A DNA stretch of 5,782 bases from Acidimicrobiales bacterium. GTDB lineage: Bacteria > Actinomycetota > Acidimicrobiia > Acidimicrobiales > CADCSY01. Position numbers and translations under genes: made by a program. Where the stretch lies: contig JAUJLZ010000141.1 of the NCBI GenBank assembly GCA_030447125.1, positions 1 through 5,782 of the forward strand, in the 5' to 3' direction. The notes under the pieces are model-generated. The model was not told the origin of the DNA, searched no databases, and worked only from the letters and a program-made list of their open reading frames with translations. Below are positions 1-5,782 of the stretch, in pieces (positions within the stretch are counted from its first letter, which is position 1; each line of letters opens with the position of its first letter).

Positions 1-4
1 GCGC

Positions 5-508
5 TCACGCCGACAGGGCGGTCTCGAGGTAGGGCTCCCAGTGCGTGGGGATGGTCCCCACGGCCACGGTGATCCAGGTGAGCTCCCGGGGCGCGGTGGG
101 GCGCCGGTGCAGCACCATGCCGCTCTCGGACAGCAGCCGGTCGCGCTTGCGGGCGTTGCACGGCCGACACGCGGCCACCACGTTCTCCCACACGTGCTGG
201 CCACCCCGACTGCGGGGGATGACGTGGTCGATGCTCTCGGCCGGGGCCGGGCAGTACTGGCAGCGGGAACCGTCCCGGGCGAACACCGCCCGCCGGTTGA
301 GCGACGCCCGCCGGCGGAAGGGCACCCGCACGAAGTAGCGCAGGCGGATCACCGAGGGGACGGGCACACGCAGACGCTCCGAGCGCATGACCGACCCGGT
401 GTCGTGGAGCACCTCAGCCTTCTCGCTCAAGACCAGTACGACGGCGCGCCGGACCGGTACCACACACAGCGGCTCGTAGCTCGCGTTGAGCACCAGTGCC
501 CTGGACAC
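5..508 (-). CDS. Small HNH endonuclease (actinobacterial type)
   Basis: A 167-residue protein of the small HNH nuclease family that is common in actinobacterial chromosomes; family members are predicted metal-dependent DNA endonucleases, but the physiological role of this chromosomal group is not established. The N-terminal part (about 3-60, opening [13 protein letters not shown]) is the characteristic leader domain of this group. The nuclease core follows at about 76-125: a CQYC zinc-type pair (C83, C86), the DH pair (D94, H95), a Trp-x-Asn (N109), a second CRPC pair (C114, C117) and N118 in CNARK. The third HNH position is Asn, which is normal for the HNHN variant. The open frame extends upstream to 808, but the family start fits the GTG at 508; the upstream part would run through the neighbouring gene and looks non-coding in this frame. 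It is the last visible gene of the leftward unit, 50 bases after the 90-aa gene. No Shine-Dalgarno sequence is visible. The stop is TGA at 5-7, so the gene is complete. Confidence 0.92.
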   Translation of the reverse strand: MSRALVLNASYEPLCVVPVRRAVVLVLSEKAEVLHDTGSVMRSERLRVPVPSVIRLRYFVRVPFRRRASLNRRAVFARDGSRCQYCPAPAESIDHVIPRSRGGQHVWENVVAACRPCNARKRDRLLSESGMVLHRRPTAPRELTWITVAVGTIPTHWEPYLETALSA

Positions 509-516
509 CGGGGGGA

Positions 517-522
517 ACGCTA
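517..522 (-). promoter_or_regulatory. Possible -10 element before the HNH gene
   Basis: On the minus strand TAGCGT matches the actinobacterial TANNNT -10 pattern and ends 8 bases before the GTG at 508. Transcription from it could start close to the GTG, giving a nearly leaderless message independent of the upstream kinase. There is no convincing -35 at 16-18 bases, and such short motifs occur by chance, so this is weak. Confidence 0.22.
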
Positions 523-524
523 CC

Positions 525-546
525 CGCCCCACCACCCTCAGGGGCG
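525..546 (-). repeat. Inverted repeat in the gap before the HNH gene
   Basis: A perfect 6-base GC arm (cgcccc at 525-530, ggggcg at 541-546) flanks a 10-base loop. Three further pairs (522-524 with 550-552) are possible if 547-549 bulges out. It fills most of the 50-base gap between the 90-aa gene and the HNH gene. There is no T-run after it on either strand, so it is not a standard intrinsic terminator. It could be a weak attenuator or mRNA-stabilising stem, or chance in GC-rich DNA. Confidence 0.25.
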
Positions 547-558
547 ACGGGTTTGGCG

Positions 559-831
559 TCAACAGCGTCGGTGTCGTCGCTCCTGGCGACGGCACCAGGT
601 CAGGTAGGTGACCACGTCGGCCGAGTCGGGCTCCCGCCCGGTGTCGCCGTAGGCCGTCTCCAGACGAAAGCGCAGGTAGGCCGGGTCCGGGCGGGGCAGC
701 GGCGGCCAGCGCCGCCACCACCCTGAAGGGGCCAGGCGGACGAGCTGGCGCAGCGCGGTGGGCCACAGCCAGGGACGGCGCACGAGGGTGAGCCCGGCAT
801 CGACCCACCAGTTTCCCTCGAGGAGGTTCAC
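559..831 (-). CDS. Uncharacterised 90-aa Trp/Arg-rich protein
   Basis: I do not recognise a named family. The 90 residues open with [20 protein letters not shown] and carry an unusually high number of tryptophans: WW at 8-9, W21, W23, WW at 38-39, W42 and W79. A conserved-looking block [16 protein letters not shown] spans 48-63, and an acidic-then-aromatic stretch [13 protein letters not shown] spans 69-81 before a very basic tail ([10 protein letters not shown]). There is no signal peptide and no clear membrane helix, though residues 11-35 could form an amphipathic helix. The start is GTG at 831, whose last two bases and the following A form the TGA stop of the kinase (4-base GTGA overlap, 828-831), which argues for translational coupling and for a real gene. 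No Shine-Dalgarno sequence is seen. The frame stays open far upstream on this strand (to 2775), but that part is antisense to the MoxR gene and reads as low-complexity G/R/P-rich shadow. The change to a normal amino-acid composition exactly at the GTG supports this start. Function is unknown. Confidence 0.75.
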   Translation of the reverse strand: MNLLEGNWWVDAGLTLVRRPWLWPTALRQLVRLAPSGWWRRWPPLPRPDPAYLRFRLETAYGDTGREPDSADVVTYLTWCRRQERRHRRC

Positions 832-1757
832 GGCGCGTCCGGGGGCCCCGCCGCGAGATCCTCCCGGGGCGCGCAGCGCGGGGCCAGCACGTCGACGCCG
901 AGGCCCCGCCAACCCACGGCGCCCGCCCCCACCAGCGGCCCCTGGTCTCCCAGGCCGCCAGGGCGGATGCGGGCGCCGGCGGAGAAGTCGAGGCAGGCCC
1001 GGCGGTCGAGCTCGGCCTGGGCGGCGGTGAAGAAGGGCCCGCCGAAGCCCAAGGCCACCGAGCCGGCCACGACGGCCAGGCGCAGGTCGCAGAGGTTGGC
1101 CACCGACGCCACGGCCCGGCCCACCATCGTGCCGGCGTGGTCCACCACCTCGGGCGTGGCCTCCTCGGCGGGACGGCCGGTGGCCCGGCGGATCCCGGTA
1201 CCCGACGCCTCGGCCTCCAGGCACCCCCGCGCCCCGCACCCGCAACGGTGGCCGTCGGGGGCCACGATCACGTGGCCGATGTGGCCGGCGTTGCCAGCGG
1301 CCCCGTCGAGGAGGCGACCGTCGAGCACCAGGCCCCCGCCCACTCCCGTGGAGACGACCATGGCCAGGAAGTGGGAGACGCCGGCCGCCGCCCCCACCCA
1401 GCCTTCGCCGAGGGCCAGGGCCTTGGCGTCGTTGTCGACGAACGTGGGCAACTCGGTGGACTGGGCCAGCCGCCGGCGCAGGGGGAAGGCCCGCCAGGCC
1501 GGGATGTTGAGCGGCGACACCTCTTCGCCTGCGGGGGCCATGGGCCCACCCACGCCCACCCCGCACACCACCTCGTCGCCCGAGCGCACCTCGGCCACCA
1601 GTCGGACCAGGGCGGCGAACAGGGCCTCGGCGTCGTGGTCCAGCCCATCGGGGCCCGCGGTGGGAACCTGGCCACGGCGGACCAGGACGCCTTCGGACGA
1701 GACCAGGCCTGCCGCCAGCTTGGTCCCGCCGATGTCGACGGCCAGGGCGGGTGGCAC
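828..1757 (-). CDS. ROK-family sugar kinase (glucokinase-like)
   Basis: A 309-residue ROK (repressor, ORF, kinase) family protein without the N-terminal helix-turn-helix of the regulators, so it is an enzyme-type member. It probably phosphorylates glucose or a related hexose with ATP in the cytoplasm. Visible motifs in order: phosphate-binding loop DIGGTKL (8-14), a second glycine motif CGVGVGGP (65-72), VDND (107-110) with D110 as the expected catalytic base, [12 protein letters not shown] (136-147), then AGHIGH (157-162) and the zinc motif CGCGARGC (172-179) followed by E181. H162, C172, C174 and C179 have the spacing of the ROK zinc site. The usual Glu of the ExGH sugar-binding motif is His159 here. 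Length is normal for the family (about 300-320). The start is the GTG at 1757, which places DIGG at residue 8 as usual. Upstream in-frame sequence has no homologous content. It is the first gene of the leftward unit, coupled to the 90-aa gene. Substrate is not certain: glucokinase is the best guess, and another hexose or amino-sugar kinase is possible. Confidence 0.95.
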   Translation of the reverse strand: MPPALAVDIGGTKLAAGLVSSEGVLVRRGQVPTAGPDGLDHDAEALFAALVRLVAEVRSGDEVVCGVGVGGPMAPAGEEVSPLNIPAWRAFPLRRRLAQSTELPTFVDNDAKALALGEGWVGAAAGVSHFLAMVVSTGVGGGLVLDGRLLDGAAGNAGHIGHVIVAPDGHRCGCGARGCLEAEASGTGIRRATGRPAEEATPEVVDHAGTMVGRAVASVANLCDLRLAVVAGSVALGFGGPFFTAAQAELDRRACLDFSAGARIRPGGLGDQGPLVGAGAVGWRGLGVDVLAPRCAPREDLAAGPPDAP

Positions 1758-1763
1758 GGGCCG

Positions 1764-1769
1764 AGGGTA
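1764..1769 (-). promoter_or_regulatory. -10 element for a leaderless ROK kinase transcript
   Basis: On the minus strand TACCCT matches TANNNT and ends 6 bases before the GTG at 1757, so the expected start of transcription falls at the first base of the GTG. A TTGCGG that resembles a -35 lies at 1785-1790 with a short 15-base spacer. No Shine-Dalgarno sequence lies between, which fits the leaderless GTG genes that are frequent in actinobacteria. Confidence 0.5.
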
Positions 1770-1893
1770 GTGCGAGCAGCGTCCCCGCAAGCCCGACCCT
1801 GAGCCCGTCGAGGGTGAGCGGCCGATAGGCTGCGCCAGTCCACAACCGGGTGCCGACGATGTCGACCGTGCTGCGCGTCGGCGCGCTGCGGGC

Positions 1894-1899
1894 AGGAGG
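1894..1899 (+). promoter_or_regulatory. Ribosome binding site of the MoxR gene
   Basis: AGGAGG is a perfect Shine-Dalgarno core, 9 bases before the GTG at 1909. It fixes the start of the MoxR-family gene and is the strongest such site in the window; the other genes have weak ones or none. Confidence 0.85.
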
Positions 1900-1908
1900 G
1901 AGGGCCAC

Positions 1909-2883
1909 GTGGCCAGACGACCGCCGGGAGGTCCACCCCAGGCCTTTGCCGAGACCTTTGGTGCCGTCGCCAGCAACATCGAGCGCATCGTGCGGGGCAA
2001 GCCCGACGTCATCGAGCTGGTGCTGCTGTGCCTGGTGGCCGAAGGCCACGTCCTCATCGAGGACGTGCCCGGCGTGGGCAAGACCAGCCTGGCCAAGGCC
2101 CTGGCCACCTCGCTCGACTGCCGGTGGGGGCGCATCCAGTTCACCCCCGACCTCCTCCCCGCCGACGTGGTGGGGGGCAGCGTGTGGAACCGGGCCACGG
2201 GGAGCTTCGACTTCCGCCCCGGCGCCGTGTTCGCCAACCTGGTGCTCGGTGACGAGATCAACCGGGCCTCGCCCAAGACCCAGTCCGCCCTGCTCGAGGC
2301 CATGGAGGAACGCCAGGTCACCGTCGACGCCACCACCTACGCCCTGGAGCCGCCGTTCATGGTGCTGGCCACCCAGAACCCCATCGACCATGACGGCACC
2401 TACCCCCTGCCCCGCAGCCAGCTCGACCGCTTCCTCATGCGGGTGACCATGGGCTACCCCGGGCGGGCGAGTGAGATGGAGATCCTCGACCGGGGCGACA
2501 ACGAGGTCTTCGACGCCATCGAGCCGGTGGCCACGGCCAAGGATGTCCTGGAGATGGCCGACATCGCTCGCGCCGTCCACGTGGCTCCCAGTCTCCAGGG
2601 CTACCTGGTCGACCTGGCCGAGGCCACGAGACGCCACCCCGGCCTCGCCCTGGGCATGTCCCCCCGGGCGACCCTTGCCCTCCAGCGGGTGGCCCGGGCC
2701 CGGGCGGCAGCCAGCGGTCGGGCCTATGTCGTCCCCGACGACCTCAAGGCCCTGGCCCAGCCCGTGCTGGCCCATCGCCTCTGCCTCTCCCCCGAGGCCC
2801 AGATGCAGGGCGCGAGAGCCAGCGAGATCGTCGAGGACGTGTTGCGCCGGGTCCCCGTGCCCACGGCCACGTCCGGGCGCTAG
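1909..2883 (+). CDS. MoxR-family AAA+ ATPase
   Basis: A 324-residue cytoplasmic AAA+ ATPase of the MoxR family, which forms ring-shaped oligomers and acts as a chaperone-like activator of partner proteins, often ones with von Willebrand A-type domains. Motifs seen: Walker A in VPGVGKTS (53-60, K58 and T59), Walker B in LVLGDEINRA (111-120, D115 and E116), sensor 1 ATQNP (154-158, N157), the arginine-finger region QLDRF (171-175, R174) and sensor 2 SPRATL (251-256, R253) in the C-terminal lid domain. Length and motif order are normal for the family and nothing essential is missing. The start is GTG at 1909, set by AGGAGG at 1894-1899. The first 12 residues are Pro/Gly/Arg-rich and probably disordered. 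It leads the rightward operon; the DUF58 gene begins 23 bases after its TAG stop, and a transglutaminase-like membrane protein follows. This cassette is widespread, which supports the assignment. The target of the ATPase is not known. Confidence 0.97.
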   Translation: MARRPPGGPPQAFAETFGAVASNIERIVRGKPDVIELVLLCLVAEGHVLIEDVPGVGKTSLAKALATSLDCRWGRIQFTPDLLPADVVGGSVWNRATGSFDFRPGAVFANLVLGDEINRASPKTQSALLEAMEERQVTVDATTYALEPPFMVLATQNPIDHDGTYPLPRSQLDRFLMRVTMGYPGRASEMEILDRGDNEVFDAIEPVATAKDVLEMADIARAVHVAPSLQGYLVDLAEATRRHPGLALGMSPRATLALQRVARARAAASGRAYVVPDDLKALAQPVLAHRLCLSPEAQMQGARASEIVEDVLRRVPVPTATSGR

Positions 2884-2906
2884 TCCGCCTCGCCGTCGCT
2901 CCCCTC

Positions 2907-4130
2907 GTGCTCACCCGACAGGGCGTCCTCGCCACCGCCGTCGCCGTCGCCCTCGTCGTCGCCGGCCGCCTGTTCGGCATCTTCGAGCTGTTCCTGCTCG
3001 GCGCCGGCGGTGCCGCCCTGGTCATCGCCGCCGTCGCCGCCACCGGGCTCACCCGGCTGCGCCTCGACGTGTCCCGAGAGCTGCGACCCGACCGGCTGCA
3101 CGCGGGCACGCCGGCGGTTGTCGAGTTGCGCGTCTCCAACCGCGGGAACCGCCGGACCCCCCTCCTGCACCTTCGCGACGCCGTCGGCGAGATCGGGCGG
3201 ACCGCCAGTGTCGTGCTGTCCCCCCTGGCCCCCGCTGAGCACGTCGCCGCCGTCTACTCGCTGCCCACCGACCGTCGTGGCCGTTTGGCCGTGGGCCCTC
3301 TCGAGGTTCGCGTCTGCGATCCCTTCGGCCTGGCCGAGCTGTCCACCGCCGGTGCACCGATGACCACGCTCACCATCTGGCCTGCTGTGGAAGACGTCCT
3401 CGCCCCCTCTTCCCTCACCGGCCCGCGCCTCGACGCCGGTCGTCCCTCCGGCCTGGCGGTCAGCGGCGAGGAGCTCTACGGCTTGCGGCCCTATGTCGAC
3501 GGAGACGATCTCCGGAGGGTGCACTGGCGGGCGTCGGCCAAGCGTGACGAGTTGGTCGTGCGCCAGGACGAGCGGCCGGGCCAGGGCCAGGTGAGCGTCG
3601 TCCTCGACGTCCGCCTGGGCGTCTATCCCGACGACACCTTCGAGCGGGCGGTGTCGGCGGCGGCCAGCATCCTCGTCGGCAGCGCCCGCCAGGGTCTCTC
3701 GGTGCGCCTGGTGACCACCGCCGGCCACGATTCCGGCGCCGGCGGCGCGGCGAGGGCCGGCTCGGGCGCCGGCCCGGGGGGCAACGATCACCTCGACGCC
3801 ATCCTCGAGCACCTGGCCGTCGTCGAGGAGCGCAACCTCGGCCACCTGGCCACGCTGGTGGCCACCGTCGACCGACCGGGAGCGTCCCAGGTGGGTCCGG
3901 TCGTGGTCGTCACGGGTGCATCCTCGGCCGGCGGCCCGGGCGTCTCCCTCGGCCCCGCTACCAGTTCACCTCGGGTGGTCCTCGTCAGCTTCAGCGCCGC
4001 CAGGGGCCTCGCCGCCGCGCCGCAGGGAGGCGTCCGCTCCGTCGTCGTCGACCCCGCCACCAGCTTCGCCTCGGCCTGGAACCAGGCCATGGCCTCGTCC
4101 ACCAGGTCGGCGGCAGGGGTGTCCTCGTGA
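2907..4130 (+). CDS. DUF58 domain membrane-anchored protein
   Basis: A 407-residue protein with two hydrophobic helices near the N-terminus (about 7-23 and 26-47) that anchor it in the membrane, and a large soluble part. The DUF58 signature is clear at about 188-221: EELYGLRPYVDGDD, then RRVHWRASAKRDELVVRQDE. After it, VSVVLDVRLG (229-238) sits where a von Willebrand A-like fold begins, but it lacks the DxSxS metal-binding pattern. Residues 276-291 are a Gly/Ala-rich low-complexity linker. DUF58 proteins are typical partners of MoxR ATPases; the biochemical role is unresolved and envelope assembly or maturation is a common suggestion. The start is GTG at 2907, the only start codon in frame before the first helix; no Shine-Dalgarno sequence is visible, so translation may depend on ribosomes finishing the MoxR gene 23 bases upstream. 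Its TGA stop (4128-4130) overlaps the next ATG by one base. Confidence 0.95.
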   Translation: MLTRQGVLATAVAVALVVAGRLFGIFELFLLGAGGAALVIAAVAATGLTRLRLDVSRELRPDRLHAGTPAVVELRVSNRGNRRTPLLHLRDAVGEIGRTASVVLSPLAPAEHVAAVYSLPTDRRGRLAVGPLEVRVCDPFGLAELSTAGAPMTTLTIWPAVEDVLAPSSLTGPRLDAGRPSGLAVSGEELYGLRPYVDGDDLRRVHWRASAKRDELVVRQDERPGQGQVSVVLDVRLGVYPDDTFERAVSAAASILVGSARQGLSVRLVTTAGHDSGAGGAARAGSGAGPGGNDHLDAILEHLAVVEERNLGHLATLVATVDRPGASQVGPVVVVTGASSAGGPGVSLGPATSSPRVVLVSFSAARGLAAAPQGGVRSVVVDPATSFASAWNQAMASSTRSAAGVSS

Positions 4131-5782
4131 TGAGCAGGACCGAGCCCTCCCTGGACCAGGCACCGGCGGCACCTCCCTGGCTCCTCGTCCTGGCCGACGT
4201 CGCCCTCTTCGGACTGACCGCGGCGGGGGTCGTGGGCCTGGCCCGACTGTTCAGCGACGGCTCCTTCCTCCTCCCCGTGCTTGCTTTCGCCCTGGCCGGC
4301 CACACCCTGGCGTCTGTCTGCCGGCGCCGTCGGCTTTCCGCCGCCATCACCGTCGCCCTGGCCGTGGGCGGTCTGGTGGCCGGGGTCTCGGTCTTCCTCC
4401 TGCCCGAGACCACGTTCCTCGGCCTTCCCACCGGAGCCACGCTCGGTCAGGCCAGCCGAGAGCTGGGGGAGGCCATGAGCGTCTTCCGGGAGGTGGTGGC
4501 GCCCGCCCCGGTCCAGCCCGGGTTCGTGATCGCCGCCGCCGTGGCCGTCTGGATCGTGGCCTTTGTGGCCGACACGGCGGCGTTCCGGGCCGGGGCCCGG
4601 GTGGAGGCGGCCGTACCGGCGGCCACGCTGTTCGTCTTCGGCGCCGCCCTGGGCGCCCCGCCACACCGGGTTGCGGCCACGGCGCTGTTCCTGGCCGCCG
4701 TGGCGGCCTACTGGCTCACCCAGCGCGTCCTGACCCACTGGAGCTCGGCGCACCTCATGGCCCAGCCCGGCCGCACCCACACGGGCCCCCACCACCTGCT
4801 CCGCACCGGCGCCATCCTGGGGTCGACGGCGGTGGTGGTGGCCGTCGTCGTGGGGCCCTTCCTCCCCGGAGCCGAGGCCAGCGCCGTCATCCCCTGGCGT
4901 GCCGGTGAGCGGGACGGGCCCAACTCACGGGTCACGATCAGCCCGCTGGTCGACATCCGCAGCCGAATCGTCGACCAGTCCGACGTCGAGGTCTTCACCG
5001 TCGCCAGCGACGCCCGCAGCTACTGGCGCCTGACCTCGCTCGAGATCTTCGACGGGCGGATCTGGTCGTCGCGCGGCCAGTACCGGGAGATCGACGGTGG
5101 CCTGCCCGGCGGACCCGGCGACGAGCTGGCCCGTACCGGCACCATCGCCCAGGACTTCGAGATCGACCGGCTGGCCTCGATCTGGCTCCCCGCCGCCTAC
5201 CGCCCGGTGGGCCTCGAAGGGATCGACGCCCGCTTCGACGGGGATTCGGCCAGCCTGCTCACCGAGGAGGAGAGCGCAGCGGGACTGCGCTACCAGGTGA
5301 CCTCGGAGGTCCGCCGCCTCGACTCGGAGGCCCTGGACCAGGTTCCCAACGTGGCCCCGGCCCAGGTGGCCGAGACCTACACGGCCCTGCCCCCCGACTT
5401 CAGCCCGGCCGTGCGGGAGTTGGCCGCGGGCATCACCCGGGACGCCTCCACGCAGTACGAGCGGGCCCGGCTCCTGCAGGACCACTTCCGGGACGGCTCG
5501 TTCACCTACGACCTCTCCGTCGCGCCCGGCCACGGCGGCGACGACCTCGAACGCTTCCTGCTCGAGACCCAGCGGGGCTATTGCGAGCAGTTCGCCGGCG
5601 CTTACGCCGCCATGGCCCGCTCCGTCGGCCTGCCCGCCCGAGTGGCGGTGGGTTTCACCCCCGGTGAGCCCGACGCCGAGGGCCGTCTCGTGGTCCGGGG
5701 GCTGAACGCCCACGCCTGGCCCGAGGTGTACCTGGCCGGCTACGGGTGGGTGGCCTTCGAGCCCACGCCCGGACGGGGGATC
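4130..5782 (+). CDS. TgpA-type transglutaminase-like membrane protein, partial
   Basis: An open frame of 551 codons that runs off the right edge without a stop, so the C-terminus is missing. The N-terminal part is a DUF3488/TgpA-like membrane domain with about six or seven hydrophobic helices (roughly 17-40, 46-63, 70-92, 131-150, 160-175, 181-198 and 225-246). An extracytoplasmic region follows, with WRLTSLEIFDGRIW at 299-312 typical of the family, then a transglutaminase-like core. In that core GYCEQFAGAYAAMAR (483-497) holds the nucleophile C485, NAHAWPEVYL (526-535) holds H528, and WVAFEPTPG (540-548) supplies the third position with E544. Complete relatives are usually near 700-800 residues, with one more membrane helix and often a DUF4129 tail, expected just beyond the window. 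The start is ATG at 4130, overlapping the DUF58 stop by one base; GTG at 4127 is an equally possible start, with AGGGG (4115-4119) serving either. It is the third gene of the MoxR cassette and probably a cysteine peptidase or acyl-transfer enzyme of the envelope, substrate unknown. Confidence 0.95.
   Translation, partial: MSRTEPSLDQAPAAPPWLLVLADVALFGLTAAGVVGLARLFSDGSFLLPVLAFALAGHTLASVCRRRRLSAAITVALAVGGLVAGVSVFLLPETTFLGLPTGATLGQASRELGEAMSVFREVVAPAPVQPGFVIAAAVAVWIVAFVADTAAFRAGARVEAAVPAATLFVFGAALGAPPHRVAATALFLAAVAAYWLTQRVLTHWSSAHLMAQPGRTHTGPHHLLRTGAILGSTAVVVAVVVGPFLPGAEASAVIPWRAGERDGPNSRVTISPLVDIRSRIVDQSDVEVFTVASDARSYWRLTSLEIFDGRIWSSRGQYREIDGGLPGGPGDELARTGTIAQDFEIDRLASIWLPAAYRPVGLEGIDARFDGDSASLLTEEESAAGLRYQVTSEVRRLDSEALDQVPNVAPAQVAETYTALPPDFSPAVRELAAGITRDASTQYERARLLQDHFRDGSFTYDLSVAPGHGGDDLERFLLETQRGYCEQFAGAYAAMARSVGLPARVAVGFTPGEPDAEGRLVVRGLNAHAWPEVYLAGYGWVAFEPTPGRGI

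Larger units (their letters stand above)
1758..1908. promoter_or_regulatory. Divergent promoter region, ROK kinase / MoxR operon
   Basis: A 151-base spacer between the two divergent start codons, and the only place in the window where both units can be initiated. It contains a good minus-strand -10 next to the kinase start, a ribosome binding site before moxR, and a poor plus-strand -10 candidate (TAGGCT, 1826-1831) with no matching -35. Small repeats are present: CGAGGGT occurs twice in the same orientation (1762-1768 and 1809-1815), and ACCCT at 1796-1800 pairs with AGGGT at 1811-1815. A 5-base GC arm pair lies at 1873-1877 and 1882-1886 just before the moxR ribosome binding site. No convincing small gene or riboswitch is visible. 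Confidence 0.6.

Noticed and set aside
509..808. N-terminal extension of the HNH gene up to 808
   Set aside because: It would overlap the 90-aa gene in another frame and is Ala/Pro/Arg-rich without homology features; the family N-terminus begins at the GTG at 508.
967..1770. Plus-strand open frame of 267 codons opposite the ROK kinase
   Set aside because: No recognisable domain, composition typical of an antisense shadow, and the minus strand carries a full set of ROK motifs.
1826..1831. TAGGCT as a plus-strand -10 for the MoxR operon
   Set aside because: It fits TANNNT, but no -35 is found at suitable spacing and the motif is too short to support alone.
1873..1886. GC hairpin before the MoxR ribosome binding site as a riboswitch or terminator
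   Set aside because: Only five base pairs, no T-run and no wider conserved RNA structure; expected by chance in this composition.
1850..2446. Plus-strand open frame starting in the divergent spacer and overlapping the MoxR gene
   Set aside because: The translation is Ser/Pro/Arg-rich shadow of the MoxR frame, and its start lacks a ribosome binding site, whereas AGGAGG serves the GTG at 1909.
832..2775. Very long minus-strand open frame continuing upstream of the 90-aa gene, antisense to the MoxR gene
   Set aside because: Its residues are low-complexity G/R/P-rich with no family motif, it is antisense to a clear MoxR gene and out of frame over the ROK kinase, and such open frames are expected in GC-rich DNA.
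2880..4795. Two long minus-strand open frames (2880-3845 and 3788-4795) opposite the DUF58 and TgpA-like genes
   Set aside because: Gly/Asp/His-rich translations without motifs; the plus strand holds well-supported genes throughout.
4925..5713. Minus-strand open frame of 262 codons opposite the transglutaminase region
   Set aside because: Val/Gly/Asp-rich shadow; the plus strand shows the Cys-His transglutaminase core here.

Overview
The window is high-GC DNA with strong G/C preference at third codon positions and predominantly GTG start codons. Together with the protein families present, this points to an actinobacterium. Several proteins feel closest to Acidimicrobiia-type sequences, but that finer placement is an impression and was not tested. 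It reads as ordinary chromosomal sequence. I saw no tRNA, rRNA, CRISPR array, insertion sequence or phage gene.

The layout is two divergent transcription units separated by a 151-base spacer (1758-1908). The leftward unit (minus strand, 1757 down to 5) has three genes. The first is a ROK-family sugar kinase (828-1757). The second is an uncharacterised 90-residue tryptophan- and arginine-rich protein (559-831) whose GTG start overlaps the kinase stop by 4 bases. The third, after a 50-base gap, is a small HNH endonuclease (5-508). The kinase has a TANNNT -10 element placed so that transcription would begin at or within a base of the GTG, which suggests a leaderless mRNA.

The rightward unit (plus strand, 1909 to beyond the window end) is the well-known trio of a MoxR-type AAA+ ATPase (1909-2883), a two-helix membrane-anchored DUF58 protein (2907-4130) and a multi-pass membrane protein with a periplasmic/extracytoplasmic transglutaminase-like domain of the TgpA type (4130-5782, cut by the window edge). 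Gaps are 23 bases and then a 1-base overlap, so the three are almost certainly co-transcribed and translationally coupled. In this widespread cassette the MoxR ATPase is thought to remodel or activate partner proteins, and the DUF58 and transglutaminase-like proteins act at the membrane or cell envelope. The actual substrate is unknown.

I did not find a clear novel system. The items most worth checking are the conserved-looking but unnamed 90-aa protein, the Glu-to-His change in the sugar-binding ExGH motif of the ROK kinase, the probable leaderless kinase start, and the non-canonical metal-site and triad residues in the DUF58 and transglutaminase proteins.
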